DNA from: Tenggerimyces flavus | GTDB taxonomy: Bacteria; Actinomycetota; Actinomycetes; Propionibacteriales; Actinopolymorphaceae | Direction of reading: 5' to 3' | Length of the DNA: 64,000 bases | Assembly (NCBI RefSeq): GCF_016907715.1 | Contig: NZ_JAFBCM010000001.1 | Location: 1,736,001 to 1,800,000, forward strand | Translations under genes and position numbers: made by a program | Notes under the pieces: generated by a model | Seen by the model: only the letters and a program-made list of their open reading frames with translations | The model's database searches: none | What the model was told of the DNA's origin: nothing | Shown here: piece by piece, positions 49,552-57,668 of the stretch | How the letters are laid out: each line of letters starts with the position of its first letter | How positions within the stretch are numbered: the first letter of the stretch is position 1

Positions 49552-51486
49552 GTGACCGATCGCCAGGACCCGACCGCTCGCGCCAAGGCGGTCAAGGACA
49601 CCGTCCGGCTCGCGGTCATCGTCGGCGCGCTCGGCGTGGTGTTCGGCGACATCGGGACCAGCCCGATCTACACGATCCAGACGGTGTTCAACCCGGCCGA
49701 CCCGCATCCCGTCCCGGTGAGCGTCGACAACGTGTACGGCATCGTCTCGCTCATCTTCTGGTCGGTGACGATCGTCGTCACCGTCACCTACGTCCTGCTC
49801 GCCATGCGCGCCGACAACAACGGCGAGGGCGGCATCATGGCGCTGATCACGCTGCTGCGGCGCTTCGGTGCGCGAACCGGCCGGCGGGCGGCACTCGTCC
49901 TGGCCGGCGTGGGCATCTTCGGCGCCGCCCTGTTCTTCGGTGACAGCATGATCACCCCGGCGATCTCGGTGCTGTCCGCGGTCGAAGGACTCAAGGTCGT
50001 CGACGAGGGCTTCGAGGCCTGGATCATCCCCATCACGGCGGTGATCATCGTCGGCCTGTTCCTGGTGCAGCGCCGAGGGACCGCCGCGGTCGGACGCGTG
50101 TTCGGGCCGGTGATGATCACCTGGTTCGCCGTGATCGGCGTCGTCGGTGCGTTCGGCATCAGCCACCACCCGGAGATCCTCAGGGCGTTGCTGCCGACGT
50201 ACGCGCTGGGCTTCCTCGTCGGCCACTTCCACATCGCCTTCTTCGCCCTGGCCGCGGTCGTGCTGGCCGTCACCGGAGCCGAGGCCCTGTACGCCGACAT
50301 GGGCCACTTCGGCCGCCGGGCGATCAGCCGGGGTTGGCTGTTCCTGGTGTTCCCCGCGTGCGTGCTCAGCTACTTCGGGCAGGGCGCGCTGATCCTCGAC
50401 GATCCGGCCAACATCAGCAGCCCGTTCTTCCTGCTGGTGCCGCAATGGGCGCGGCTCCTGCTGGTGGTGCTCGCCACCGCTGCGACCGTGATCGCCTCGC
50501 AAGCGGTGATCACCGGCGCGTTCTCGGTGGCCGCTCAGGCCGCCCAGCTCGGCTACCTGCCGCGGCTCGGGATCACGCACACGTCGGCGGTCGAACGGGG
50601 GCAGATCTACGTGCCCTGGGTGAACTGGTTGCTGATGGTCTCGGTGCTCACGCTGGTGTTCGCGTTCCGTACGTCGGCAGCGTTGGCGTTCGCGTTCGGC
50701 ATGGCCGTCACTGGCACGATTACCCTTACCACGTTGCTGTTCTTCTACGTCGCGCGCGTGAAGTGGGGAACGCCGAGGTGGGTCCTCGTCATCGGCGCGA
50801 CGGTGCTGCTGGTGGTCGACGGGCTGTTCCTCGCGGCCAACCTGACCAAGCTCGCCCATGGCGCCTGGCTGCCGCTGCTGATCGGGCTCACCCTGTTCAC
50901 CGTGATGACGACCTGGCAGAAGGGGCGCGAGATCGTCACCGCCAAGCGCGAGCAGCTCGAGGGCTCGCTGCGGGAGTTCGTCGACGACCTGCGCAGTGGC
51001 AAGAAGCCGACCCAGGTGGTCCCTGGAACGGCGATTTTCCTCAACCGGGGCAGCGAAACCGTGCCTCTGGCGATGCGCGCGAACGTCGACCACAACCACG
51101 TACGCCACGAACACGTCGCGATCATGTCGATCGAGACCGAGCCCGTGCCGCGGGTGCCGGAGAGCGAACGCGTCGTGGTCGACGACCTCGGCTACGCCGA
51201 CGACGGCATCACGCACGTGACCGCCAGGTACGGCTACATGGAGACTCCGGACGTCCCTGCCGCGCTAGCCAAACTCGACCCCGCGGCCACGGAGGGACGG
51301 CTCGAACTGGAGTCGGCGTCGTACTTCCTGTCCAAGATCGAGCTGCAGGCCGGCGACGCGAAGACCATGCCGATGTGGCGCAAGCGGCTGTTCATCGCCA
51401 CCTCCCACATCACCGCCGACGCGGCCGACAGCTTCGCCCTGCCCCGCGACAACACGGTGGTGATGGGATCGCACATCGAGGTCTAG
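49552..51486 (+). CDS. kup: Kup-type potassium uptake transporter
   Basis: A 644-aa K+/H+ symporter of the HAK/KUP/KT family. GTG 49552 has GAGGAGG upstream. Signature GVVFGDIGTSPIYTIQTVF opens helix 1; GGIMALITLLRR, GDSMITPAISVLSAVEGLK and AEALYADMGHFGRRAI follow. About 12 membrane helices occupy residues 15-450, and the last 190 residues form the cytoplasmic domain (AIFLNRGSETVPLAMRAN). It imports potassium at low external supply. It is monocistronic, ending at a dispersed hairpin repeat. Confidence 0.95.
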   Translation: MTDRQDPTARAKAVKDTVRLAVIVGALGVVFGDIGTSPIYTIQTVFNPADPHPVPVSVDNVYGIVSLIFWSVTIVVTVTYVLLAMRADNNGEGGIMALITLLRRFGARTGRRAALVLAGVGIFGAALFFGDSMITPAISVLSAVEGLKVVDEGFEAWIIPITAVIIVGLFLVQRRGTAAVGRVFGPVMITWFAVIGVVGAFGISHHPEILRALLPTYALGFLVGHFHIAFFALAAVVLAVTGAEALYADMGHFGRRAISRGWLFLVFPACVLSYFGQGALILDDPANISSPFFLLVPQWARLLLVVLATAATVIASQAVITGAFSVAAQAAQLGYLPRLGITHTSAVERGQIYVPWVNWLLMVSVLTLVFAFRTSAALAFAFGMAVTGTITLTTLLFFYVARVKWGTPRWVLVIGATVLLVVDGLFLAANLTKLAHGAWLPLLIGLTLFTVMTTWQKGREIVTAKREQLEGSLREFVDDLRSGKKPTQVVPGTAIFLNRGSETVPLAMRANVDHNHVRHEHVAIMSIETEPVPRVPESERVVVDDLGYADDGITHVTARYGYMETPDVPAALAKLDPAATEGRLELESASYFLSKIELQAGDAKTMPMWRKRLFIATSHITADAADSFALPRDNTVVMGSHIEV

Positions 51487-51490
51487 CCTC

Positions 51491-51631
51491 GCCTTACCCG
51501 GCCAGTGCCCCCTCTGCCTGGCGTCTACCCGGCGTAAAGGGGCAAATGATCATGTAAACATGATCATTGGCCCGTGGGGCGGGGCCGGGGGTGGACCGGT
51601 CGATCCCACCGCCGGGCGACAACGTCGAGGG
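51491..51631. repeat. Dispersed hairpin repeat, copy 2
   Basis: It aligns with 45141-45280 over its full length in the same orientation. The central palindrome AATGATCATG-TAAA-CATGATCATT (51545-51568) is perfect here. It begins 5 bp after the kup stop and ends against the convergent hydrolase, so it may double as a terminator. Confidence 0.88.
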
Positions 51632-52438
51632 CTAGGACGTGGGGTCGAGGGCGGCGACTTCGCGGATGGCGTTGGCGACGGCGTGGAAGTCCTTGCGGAG
51701 GATCGCGCCGTGGTTGCTGGGCACCTTGGCGCTGAGCTGGATGTTCGGCTTGCGCGCGAAGACCGGGTCGAGGGCGGCGCGGATGACTTCCTGCTCGTCG
51801 CCCTTGCTGCCGAACGACGCCCCCGACGCGAGCACGTACCGCACCGGAACGGTGATGGCGTCCAGCACCGGGCCGAGCTCACGTTCGCGGGCGATCTCGC
51901 CGATCTCGATGTTGCTCACGGCCATCTGCTCTGCGGTCATCCGCGGCGTCAGACCGGTCGGGCGCCCCAGCACCATCAACGGATACAGCCGCTTGAACAG
52001 CTTCCGCATCCCCTGCTCCAGTTCGTCGGTCAGCCAGTCCGACGGCTGCGCGCCGTCGACCAGGACCGCGCCGATGCAGCGGTCGGGGTTGCGGCTGGCC
52101 CAGTGCGCTCCGACGAACGCGCCGTACGACCAGCCGACCACCAGCGCCCGGTCCACGCCTCGGGCGGCGAGCACCGCGTCGACGTCGCGGATGGCCGCCT
52201 CGAACGAGTAGTCCGACGACGTCTTCGACTTCCGGCCGCGAGCCCGTTCGTCGAACGTGAGGTGCCGCCACCCCGTACCCAGGTCGGCGATGGTCCGCCG
52301 CCAGTACCCCTGGGTGGCGAACTGGCCGTTGAGGTAGATCACCGGGACGCCCGCACCGCCGGTGTCGGTGACGGCCAGCGCCGTGTCGTCGATCGAGACC
52401 ATGCCGGTCCATGCCGAGCTGGTGGAGGAAGTTGTCAT
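51632..52438 (-). CDS. Alpha/beta-hydrolase
   Basis: A 268-aa enzyme from ATG 52438. The nucleophile elbow is VVGWSYGAFVG (Ser in GWSYG). VIYLNGQFATQGYWR holds the oxyanion segment, HLTFDERARGRKSKT follows strand 4, and the catalytic His is in PSNHGAILRKDF. The lid region is LTDELEQGMRKLFKRLYPLM. It may be a lactonase, esterase or haloperoxidase-like enzyme. The stop codon abuts the hairpin repeat shared with kup. Confidence 0.85.
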   Translation of the reverse strand: MTTSSTSSAWTGMVSIDDTALAVTDTGGAGVPVIYLNGQFATQGYWRRTIADLGTGWRHLTFDERARGRKSKTSSDYSFEAAIRDVDAVLAARGVDRALVVGWSYGAFVGAHWASRNPDRCIGAVLVDGAQPSDWLTDELEQGMRKLFKRLYPLMVLGRPTGLTPRMTAEQMAVSNIEIGEIARERELGPVLDAITVPVRYVLASGASFGSKGDEQEVIRAALDPVFARKPNIQLSAKVPSNHGAILRKDFHAVANAIREVAALDPTS

Positions 52439-52498
52439 GTCCTCACCATCATCGCCTGAGCTGACACAGCCCTGACGCCCACCTGACACGCGGGCGAG

Positions 52499-52990
52499 TC
52501 AGTCCGGGCGGAGGTCGGTGACCGAGATGCCGTGCTCGGCGCGCAGCAGCGAGGCCACGAGAGAACGGTGGCACGCCTCGGGATCGCGCTCGACGCAGAA
52601 GAGGGCGGTCGTCGAGTCTCGCGGGAGCTCAGCCACCAGTGCGCCGAGGTCATACGGTGCGAGGATCTCGCGGGCATAGCCCTCGGCGTACGAAGACGCC
52701 AGCGCAACGCGCGAACGCTTGCCGACGCCTTGGCGGTCGTCCTCGCGGTACTGGAGCTGGCGCAGCTCCGTCGTCGGCGCCAGTTCCAGAACGTGCCGGT
52801 ACGAGATGCCCGTCGCCGCGAGCGCGTCCTGCAGCCGCGCGGAGTTCGCCCAGGCGTACTCCGGCCCCCGGACGCCGCGGCGCTGGCGGAGGTCGAGCAG
52901 CAGACCCACGCTCGCGTTGGCGAGCGTCTCGAGGAACGCGTCGACCGTGAAGCCGTAGACGCCGACCGTCGCGGCGGCGGGCTCGGTCAC
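52499..52990 (-). CDS. DUF488-family protein
   Basis: A 163-aa protein. GTG 52990 overlaps the stop of the upstream NTF2-like gene in GTGA, so translation is coupled. The family's conserved end CVERDPEACHRSLVASLL (C-x-x-x-x-x-x-x-C-H-R) is present, and VGVYGFTVDAFLETL is the usual opening. DUF488 proteins have been linked to nucleic-acid processing without a firm function. The cysteines may bind metal or form a thiol site. Confidence 0.82.
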   Translation of the reverse strand: MTEPAAATVGVYGFTVDAFLETLANASVGLLLDLRQRRGVRGPEYAWANSARLQDALAATGISYRHVLELAPTTELRQLQYREDDRQGVGKRSRVALASSYAEGYAREILAPYDLGALVAELPRDSTTALFCVERDPEACHRSLVASLLRAEHGISVTDLRPD

Positions 52991-53349
52991 GTCTGTTGCT
53001 CCGACATGAGGAACGGCTGGTCGACAGCCCACAGCCACGATCCGTCCGGCTGGCGGCGGGCGATCTCGACGGCCAGCTCGCCGCTGGCGAGCGTGGACAC
53101 GGTCAGCGCGAGGTCGCCGCTCACCAGCGCCGGGTGCTGCCGACCCGGCAAGAGCGTCGGCGCGGCCGCGACGAATCCCTCGTACACCTTGCGGATCTCC
53201 GCGTGTCCGGTCGCGACGCTGCCCGGCGGGAACGCGAGAACCGCGTCCGGTTCGTACAACGCCACCAACCCCTCCACGTCACCCGCGTTGCCGCGCTCGA
53301 TGAAGTATCTGCCCAGGTCGTTCGGCTCCGAAGCCGCTTCGTTCGTCAT
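52987..53349 (-). CDS. SnoaL/NTF2-like protein
   Basis: About 120 aa. ATG 53349 is chosen for the AAGG 9 nt upstream; GTG 53358 is an alternative. LGRYFIERGNAGDVEGLVAL, YEPDAVLAFPPG and GHAEIRKVYEGFVAA form the usual NTF2-like core, and DGSWLWAVDQPF is the last strand. It is divergent from the WYL regulator and overlaps the DUF488 gene by 4 nt, so the pair is probably controlled by that regulator. The ligand or reaction is unknown. Confidence 0.8.
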   Translation of the reverse strand: MTNEAASEPNDLGRYFIERGNAGDVEGLVALYEPDAVLAFPPGSVATGHAEIRKVYEGFVAAAPTLLPGRQHPALVSGDLALTVSTLASGELAVEIARRQPDGSWLWAVDQPFLMSEQQT

Positions 53350-53370
53350 GTCCGACACCTTCGCAGCGAA

Positions 53371-53393
53371 TACGTGACACCTCCTGTCGTGTA
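53371..53393. promoter_or_regulatory. WYL-regulator operator candidate
   Basis: TACGTGACA-CCTCC-TGTCGTGTA is an imperfect inverted repeat (7 of 9 positions) in the 62-bp gap between the NTF2-like and WYL genes, 18 bp before the WYL ATG. GACA-CCTCC-TGTC at its core is perfect. Confidence 0.55.
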
Positions 53394-53411
53394 TTTCCGT
53401 AGGCTGAGGAG

Positions 53412-54401
53412 ATGCGCGCCGACCGGCTCGTCTCGCTGATCCTCCTGCTGCGCCAACGCGGCCGCCTCCCGGCGACCGTGCTGGCCCGTGAGCTGGAGGT
53501 CTCGACGCGCACCGTTCTGCGCGACATCGAGGCGCTGTCCGCGGCCGGCGTGCCGGTCTACGCCGAACGGGGGCGGAACGGCGGGTTCGCGTTGCTGCCC
53601 GGCTTCCGCACCGAGCTCACCGGGCTGAGCCACGACGAGGCCCTCGCCTTGCTGATGGCCGGATCGCGGCGCGGCGAGCAGGCGTTCGGCCTCAGCGCGG
53701 CGCTCGCCTCGGCCATGCGCAAGGTGGTCGACGCACTCCCCGAAGGGGCCCGGGACACCGCGACCGACGCGGCCCAGCGGCTGCTCCTCGACCCGGCAGC
53801 CGACCTGCTCGCGCGCCAGCTGGTCGCCGAGGACGTGCCCGACACGACGATGGACGAGATCCGCCGCGCGGTCCTCGAGGGACACAAGCTGCGCATCCAC
53901 TACGAGCCGGTGGGCCATCCGCCGACGTGGCGCACGGTGGACCCGATCGGCCTCGTGACCGTACGAGACCAGGGTTACTTGCTGGCCACGAGATCCGGCG
54001 AGGATCGCACGTATCGGCTGTCCCGGATCCTGGCCGCCGAGGAACTCTCCGAGCCGGCGCAACGACCGAGCCAGGTCGACCTGGACCGGATCTGGCAGGA
54101 ACGCAGCACGCGGTTCCGGCACAGCGGCGACCAGTTCACCGTGCTGCTTCGGCTCGACCCGGCGCGGCGAGAGGAGCTGGTCCGTACAGCGCTGGCCGTC
54201 CGCGCCGAAGAGCCCGACGCGGACGGCTGGTTGCGGCTGGAGGCGACCTTCCAGGACTCCCAGCATGCCCAATGGGCGTTGTGGAAACTGTCGACGAACG
54301 CGGAAGCCCTTGCCCCACAGTGGATTCGCACCACTCTCCGCGACAACGCCGCCGCGATCGCCGCCCATTACGGAGGTCAGGAACGGAGTGCCTGGCCGTA
54401 G
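53412..54401 (+). CDS. WYL-domain transcriptional regulator (YafY-like)
   Basis: A 329-aa regulator. The N-terminal DeoR-like HTH is LPATVLARELEVSTRTVLRD followed by IEALSAAGVPVYAERGRNGG. The WYL-type ligand domain begins near 150 (HKLRIHYEP, TVDPIGLVTVRDQGYLLATR) and a WCX extension ends it. It is divergent from the NTF2/DUF488 operon. Such regulators bind nucleotides or nucleic acids as signals. Convergent with the broken tautomerase-like gene, overlapping by 25 bp. Confidence 0.9.
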   Translation: MRADRLVSLILLLRQRGRLPATVLARELEVSTRTVLRDIEALSAAGVPVYAERGRNGGFALLPGFRTELTGLSHDEALALLMAGSRRGEQAFGLSAALASAMRKVVDALPEGARDTATDAAQRLLLDPAADLLARQLVAEDVPDTTMDEIRRAVLEGHKLRIHYEPVGHPPTWRTVDPIGLVTVRDQGYLLATRSGEDRTYRLSRILAAEELSEPAQRPSQVDLDRIWQERSTRFRHSGDQFTVLLRLDPARREELVRTALAVRAEEPDADGWLRLEATFQDSQHAQWALWKLSTNAEALAPQWIRTTLRDNAAAIAAHYGGQERSAWP

Positions 54402-54790
54402 ACCGCCTCCTGTTCCGCGACCCGCTTCAGGTCGTCGGCGAGCAGGCGGCCGTTGATCACGACTGTCTCGAGCGTGTGCTCCTGCAGGAAGAGCGCGAAG
54501 TCCGGCAGGTGGTACGCCTTCGTGACCGCGTCGTTGAGCTTCCGCAGCATCGTGCGCTTGGCGTCGAGGTCGCCGCCGACCGAGACGTGCATGACGAACA
54601 CCGGCCGCGCCGGCTCCGAGCCGAGCTGGCCGTTCTGGCTCACGCTGTCGAGCGGCCATTCGCGCAGGAAGATCCGGGTGTCGTCCGGGAACGGTTAGAC
54701 CTCGTGCATCGCGTCGTACATCTCCTTCACCAGCACCGCCTTCGTGTCGCGGTCGGCGCCGGCGGGGACCTCGAGGTAGCCGATGGGCAT
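54377..54790 (-). pseudogene. Tautomerase-like gene with in-frame TAA
   Basis: AAGGAG precedes ATG 54790 and the N-terminus MPIGYLEVPAGADRDTKAVL is a good tautomerase-like opening with Pro1 after Met removal. The frame meets TAA at 54695-54697 (MHEV-stop-PFPDDTRIF) and then continues for 105 codons in the same frame (REWPLDSVSQNG, MHVSVGGDLDAKRTMLRKLN). A TAC or TAT Tyr codon is expected there, so a single base change explains it. Either a recent pseudogene, a sequencing error, or two separate peptides restarted downstream. Confidence 0.8.
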
Positions 54791-54807
54791 CGTCTTCTCC
54801 TTAGAGC

Positions 54808-54827
54808 TGAGTTAGTTGGTTAACTCA
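54808..54827. promoter_or_regulatory. TetR operator candidate
   Basis: TGAGTTA-GTTGGT-TAACTCA, perfect 7-bp arms, 17 bp before the tautomerase-like start and 34 bp before the TetR start. A second palindrome, CACTCTAG...CTAGAGTG (54826-54833 and 54853-54860), brackets the promoter on the TetR side. Confidence 0.7.
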
Positions 54828-54860
54828 CTCTAGGTACAAGGACGCGATGATGTCTAGAGT

Positions 54861-55472
54861 GTGAGTGTGACGACTGACTCAGCGACCGTTCCGCGACCAG
54901 GCAAACGCGAGCGGTTGGTGAACGCGGCGCGGGAGCTCGTGTATCTCAAGGGGATCTCCGGGACCAGCCTCGCGCTCATCGCCGACGCTGCCGACGTGCC
55001 CGTGGGCAACGTGTACTACTACTTCAAGACCAAGGACGACATCGTCGGCGCGGTCGTCCACCTGTACGAGGAGCAGCTTCGCGCGCTGATCGCCGAGCTC
55101 GAACGCCGTCACCGCAGCCCTCGAGCGCGGCTCAAGGGGTTCGTGAACGCCCTGGCCGAACGAGCCGTCGAAGCGGCCGAGCAGTACGGCCCGCAGTACG
55201 GCTGCCCGTACGGAACGCTGTCCACGGAGCTCGCCAAGAAGCCCGACGTGCCGGACGAGCTCGCCGCGTCGCTGATGCGGATCCAGCTCGACTGGGCGGA
55301 GGAGCAGTTCCGCGCGATGGGCCGCCGCGACGCCCGCGACCTCGCGTACGAGCTGCTCGCCGCGTATCAGGGCAGCGCCGTCCTCACCGCCACCCTCGGA
55401 CTCGCCGAGCTGATGACCCGCCAGGCCAGACGGCTGCAACGATGGATCGACGACAAGGGGGAGGATCGATGA
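54861..55472 (+). CDS. TetR-family regulator
   Basis: A 203-aa repressor. The HTH is RERLVNAARELVYLKGISGT followed by SLALIADAADVPVGNVYYYF. GTG 54861 is used; GTG 54867 is also possible. CPYGTLSTELAKKPD is the helix seen in TetR proteins controlling tautomerase or quinone-reductase genes. It is divergent from the broken tautomerase-like gene, its probable target, via the operator at 54808. Its stop overlaps a 35-codon ORF. Confidence 0.88.
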   Translation: MSVTTDSATVPRPGKRERLVNAARELVYLKGISGTSLALIADAADVPVGNVYYYFKTKDDIVGAVVHLYEEQLRALIAELERRHRSPRARLKGFVNALAERAVEAAEQYGPQYGCPYGTLSTELAKKPDVPDELAASLMRIQLDWAEEQFRAMGRRDARDLAYELLAAYQGSAVLTATLGLAELMTRQARRLQRWIDDKGEDR

Positions 55473-55576
55473 GCCAGAACGACAGGCACCGTCGCCCGGA
55501 CCAGTTCTGGGCCGATCCGCACCCGCGCAGCGACGCCCCGAGAAGCCGGCATGGATCTGCATCTCCATCTGGATGA
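55469..55576 (+). CDS. 35-codon ORF coupled to tetR
   Basis: ATGA overlap with the TetR stop, then MSQNDRHRRPDQFWADPHPR and a stop inside the start of the MocR gene. The arrangement suggests real translation or the stump of a lost gene that once followed tetR. The product has no recognisable motif. Confidence 0.35.
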   Translation: MSQNDRHRRPDQFWADPHPRSDAPRSRHGSASPSG

Positions 55577-56957
55577 CGCGGGCGGTCTGGCCGACCAGAT
55601 CTACGCCCAGCTGCACGAGCGGATCAGCACCGACGCGCTGCCGGCGGGGACGGTGCTGCCGTCGTCGCGTCAGCTCGCCGAGCGGCTGTCGGTCTCGCGG
55701 GCGACGGTGGTCGCGGCGTACGAGCGGCTGGCCGCGCACGGGCTGATCCGCTCGCGCGCCGGGATCGGGACGATCGTCACCGGGGAACGAGGTTCCGCCG
55801 CGCCGGCGCGCGCCGCGTCCCCGTTGCGGCCGCGCGCGATGTGGCGGGACGAGCAGCTCGTCGTTCCGGATCTCACCGCGCCGGCGGTCGAGTTCAACTT
55901 CGCCCCCGGCGTCCCCGCGCACAACCGATTCCCGTTCCCGCGGTGGCGGGCGCTGCTCAACGACCAGCTGCGGACCCGTACCGAGGCCAACTACACCGAC
56001 CCGGCCGGCCTCGCTCGGCTGCGGCAGGCGCTCGCGCGGCATCTCGTGGTGAGCCGCGGCGTACGGATGGCACCCGACCAGCTGGTGATCACGACCGGCG
56101 CGCAGCAGGCGTTCGACCTCGCCGCGCGGGTACTGCTCGAGCCGGGCGACACGGTCGCGATCGAGGATCCCGGCTACCGGCTGGCCTTCCGCGCGTTCCT
56201 CGCCCACGGCGCCAAGGTGGTCGGGGTGCCGGTCGACGGCGAGGGGCTGATGGTCGACAAACTGCCGGCCGAGACGCGGCTGGTGTACGTGACGCCGTCG
56301 CACCAGTTCCCGCTCGGCATGCCGATGTCGGAGTCGCGTCGGGCCGCCCTGCTCGCGTGGGCGGACCGGCACGACGCGGCGATCGTCGAGGACGACTACG
56401 ACTCGGAGTTCCGCTTCACGGGGCGTCCGCTCACGCCGCTGCAGGCGACCGACCGGGCTGGTCGCGTGCTGTACGTCGGCTCGTTCTCCAAGACGCTGCT
56501 GCCGGCGCTGCGGGTCGGCTTCCTCGGCGTCCCCGCGACGCTGGTCGACGCGGCGCGCGGCGCGAAGTTCGCCGCCGACTTCGGTACGGCGTTGCCCATG
56601 CAGGGAGCGCTGGCCGCGTTCATCGAGGACGGCGATCTGGCGCGGTATCTGCGGCGGATGCGGCGCTCGTACGAACGCCGGCACGACCTGCTGATCGGTA
56701 TCCTGCGCGCGGACTTCGCCGACGTGCTCGCGCCGATCGAGTCCAGCGGCGGAACGCACCTGGCCGCGCTGCTCACGCCCGGGCAGCCGCCGGACACCGA
56801 GCTCGTCGCGCGCGCCCACGCGGAGGGCGTGCATATCCGTACCGTGTCGGGCTGGGGGATCGACCGGCCGGGCCCGAGCGGTTTCGTGTTCGGGTACGGC
56901 GGCGTCTCGGCCGATCGGATCCCCGCGGGGCTCGCGGCGTTGCGGCGCGTTATCTGA
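55551..56957 (+). CDS. MocR-type regulator (GntR HTH + PLP aminotransferase domain)
   Basis: A 468-aa protein. Residues 8-78 form a GntR HTH (LPSSRQLAERLSVSRATVVA followed by AYERLAAHGLI). From about 105 an aminotransferase fold I domain has TTGAQQAFDLAARVLLEPGD, EDPGYRL, the PLP-Asp loop IVEDDYDSEFRF and the Schiff-base Lys in SFSKTLLPALRVGF. MocR proteins sense PLP or amino acids; PdxR is the best-known member, but no vitamin B6 gene is adjacent. The start is only weakly supported. Confidence 0.92.
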   Translation: MDLHLHLDDAGGLADQIYAQLHERISTDALPAGTVLPSSRQLAERLSVSRATVVAAYERLAAHGLIRSRAGIGTIVTGERGSAAPARAASPLRPRAMWRDEQLVVPDLTAPAVEFNFAPGVPAHNRFPFPRWRALLNDQLRTRTEANYTDPAGLARLRQALARHLVVSRGVRMAPDQLVITTGAQQAFDLAARVLLEPGDTVAIEDPGYRLAFRAFLAHGAKVVGVPVDGEGLMVDKLPAETRLVYVTPSHQFPLGMPMSESRRAALLAWADRHDAAIVEDDYDSEFRFTGRPLTPLQATDRAGRVLYVGSFSKTLLPALRVGFLGVPATLVDAARGAKFAADFGTALPMQGALAAFIEDGDLARYLRRMRRSYERRHDLLIGILRADFADVLAPIESSGGTHLAALLTPGQPPDTELVARAHAEGVHIRTVSGWGIDRPGPSGFVFGYGGVSADRIPAGLAALRRVI

Positions 56958-57052
56958 TCGAGATTGGACTGGTGCGGATCGCGGCGAATCGGCGGGTCCG
57001 CTGGGGTCTCGGCGTTCCTAGGCTGCCGCGGTACCCCTTACCAGGAGGCTTG

Positions 57053-57565
57053 ATGAGATCCCTGCGTTTCTCCGCGTTCGCCGTGGCTTGTGCCGGTGCC
57101 GCGGCCGTCGTCGTCGCCGGCTCCACCCTGGCCAGCGCGCACTCGCGTTGCCAAGAGGTCGACGCGACGATCTCGGACAAGGTCGTCACGGTCGGCTGCC
57201 CGCCCCCGAGCGCGGCCTGCGTGGTCGGCACCGTTCGCGGTAAGAACAACTTCAACGCCGACACGGTCTTCGTCCTCGGCTCCCGCGGCACCGCCCCGCC
57301 GACGGCGCCCACGTACCGCCCGGTGAGCGGCAACATCACGTACACGTTCAAGGACGGCTCGACGCTCTCGGCGCTCGAGACGGCGATCGGGAACGTCGAC
57401 ACCACCGAGGGCACCTCGGGCATCGGCCACGCCGGCGGCACCCAGGAGTTCACCGGTGGCACCGGCCGGTACGAGGGCGCGACTGGCTACACCTACCTCA
57501 GCCAGCACTGGGAGGTCGACCACTTCGTGACCGACATCCACGGCAAGGTCTGCCGCGCTCGTTAG
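57053..57565 (+). CDS. Small secreted beta-rich protein
   Basis: A 170-aa exported protein. AGGAGG precedes ATG 57053. The signal peptide covers about 1-30 (cut near LASA-HS). The mature part has four cysteines (RCQE, GCPPPSAACV, KVCRAR) that could form two disulfides, and Gly/Thr-rich strands such as GGTQEFTGGTGRYEGATGYT, which recalls the allene-oxide-cyclase-like barrel (dirigent-like) family. Substrate and function are unknown. Confidence 0.7.
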   Translation: MRSLRFSAFAVACAGAAAVVVAGSTLASAHSRCQEVDATISDKVVTVGCPPPSAACVVGTVRGKNNFNADTVFVLGSRGTAPPTAPTYRPVSGNITYTFKDGSTLSALETAIGNVDTTEGTSGIGHAGGTQEFTGGTGRYEGATGYTYLSQHWEVDHFVTDIHGKVCRAR

Positions 57566-57582
57566 GTGCTCGCCGCACGGGT

Positions 57583-57600
57583 GGCGGGGCTGACCCCGCC
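57583..57600 (+). terminator. Hairpin after small secreted-protein gene
   Basis: GGCGGGG-CTGA-CCCCGCC, a perfect 7-bp stem 17 bp after the stop. A second hairpin, CCGTGCCG...CGGCACGG (57640-57661), lies just before the ABC exporter start and may affect its translation. Confidence 0.6.
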
Positions 57601-57668
57601 GCCCCGATGGCGCGAAGTGTGGGGAGCGCGTCGTGGCCGCCGTGCCGTGAAGGCGGCACGGTGGAAGT

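Noticed and set aside
54695-54697. Programmed readthrough or recoding of TAA
   Set aside because: There is no downstream hairpin or known recoding signal, and TAA is not a selenocysteine or pyrrolysine codon. A nonsense mutation or sequence error is simpler.
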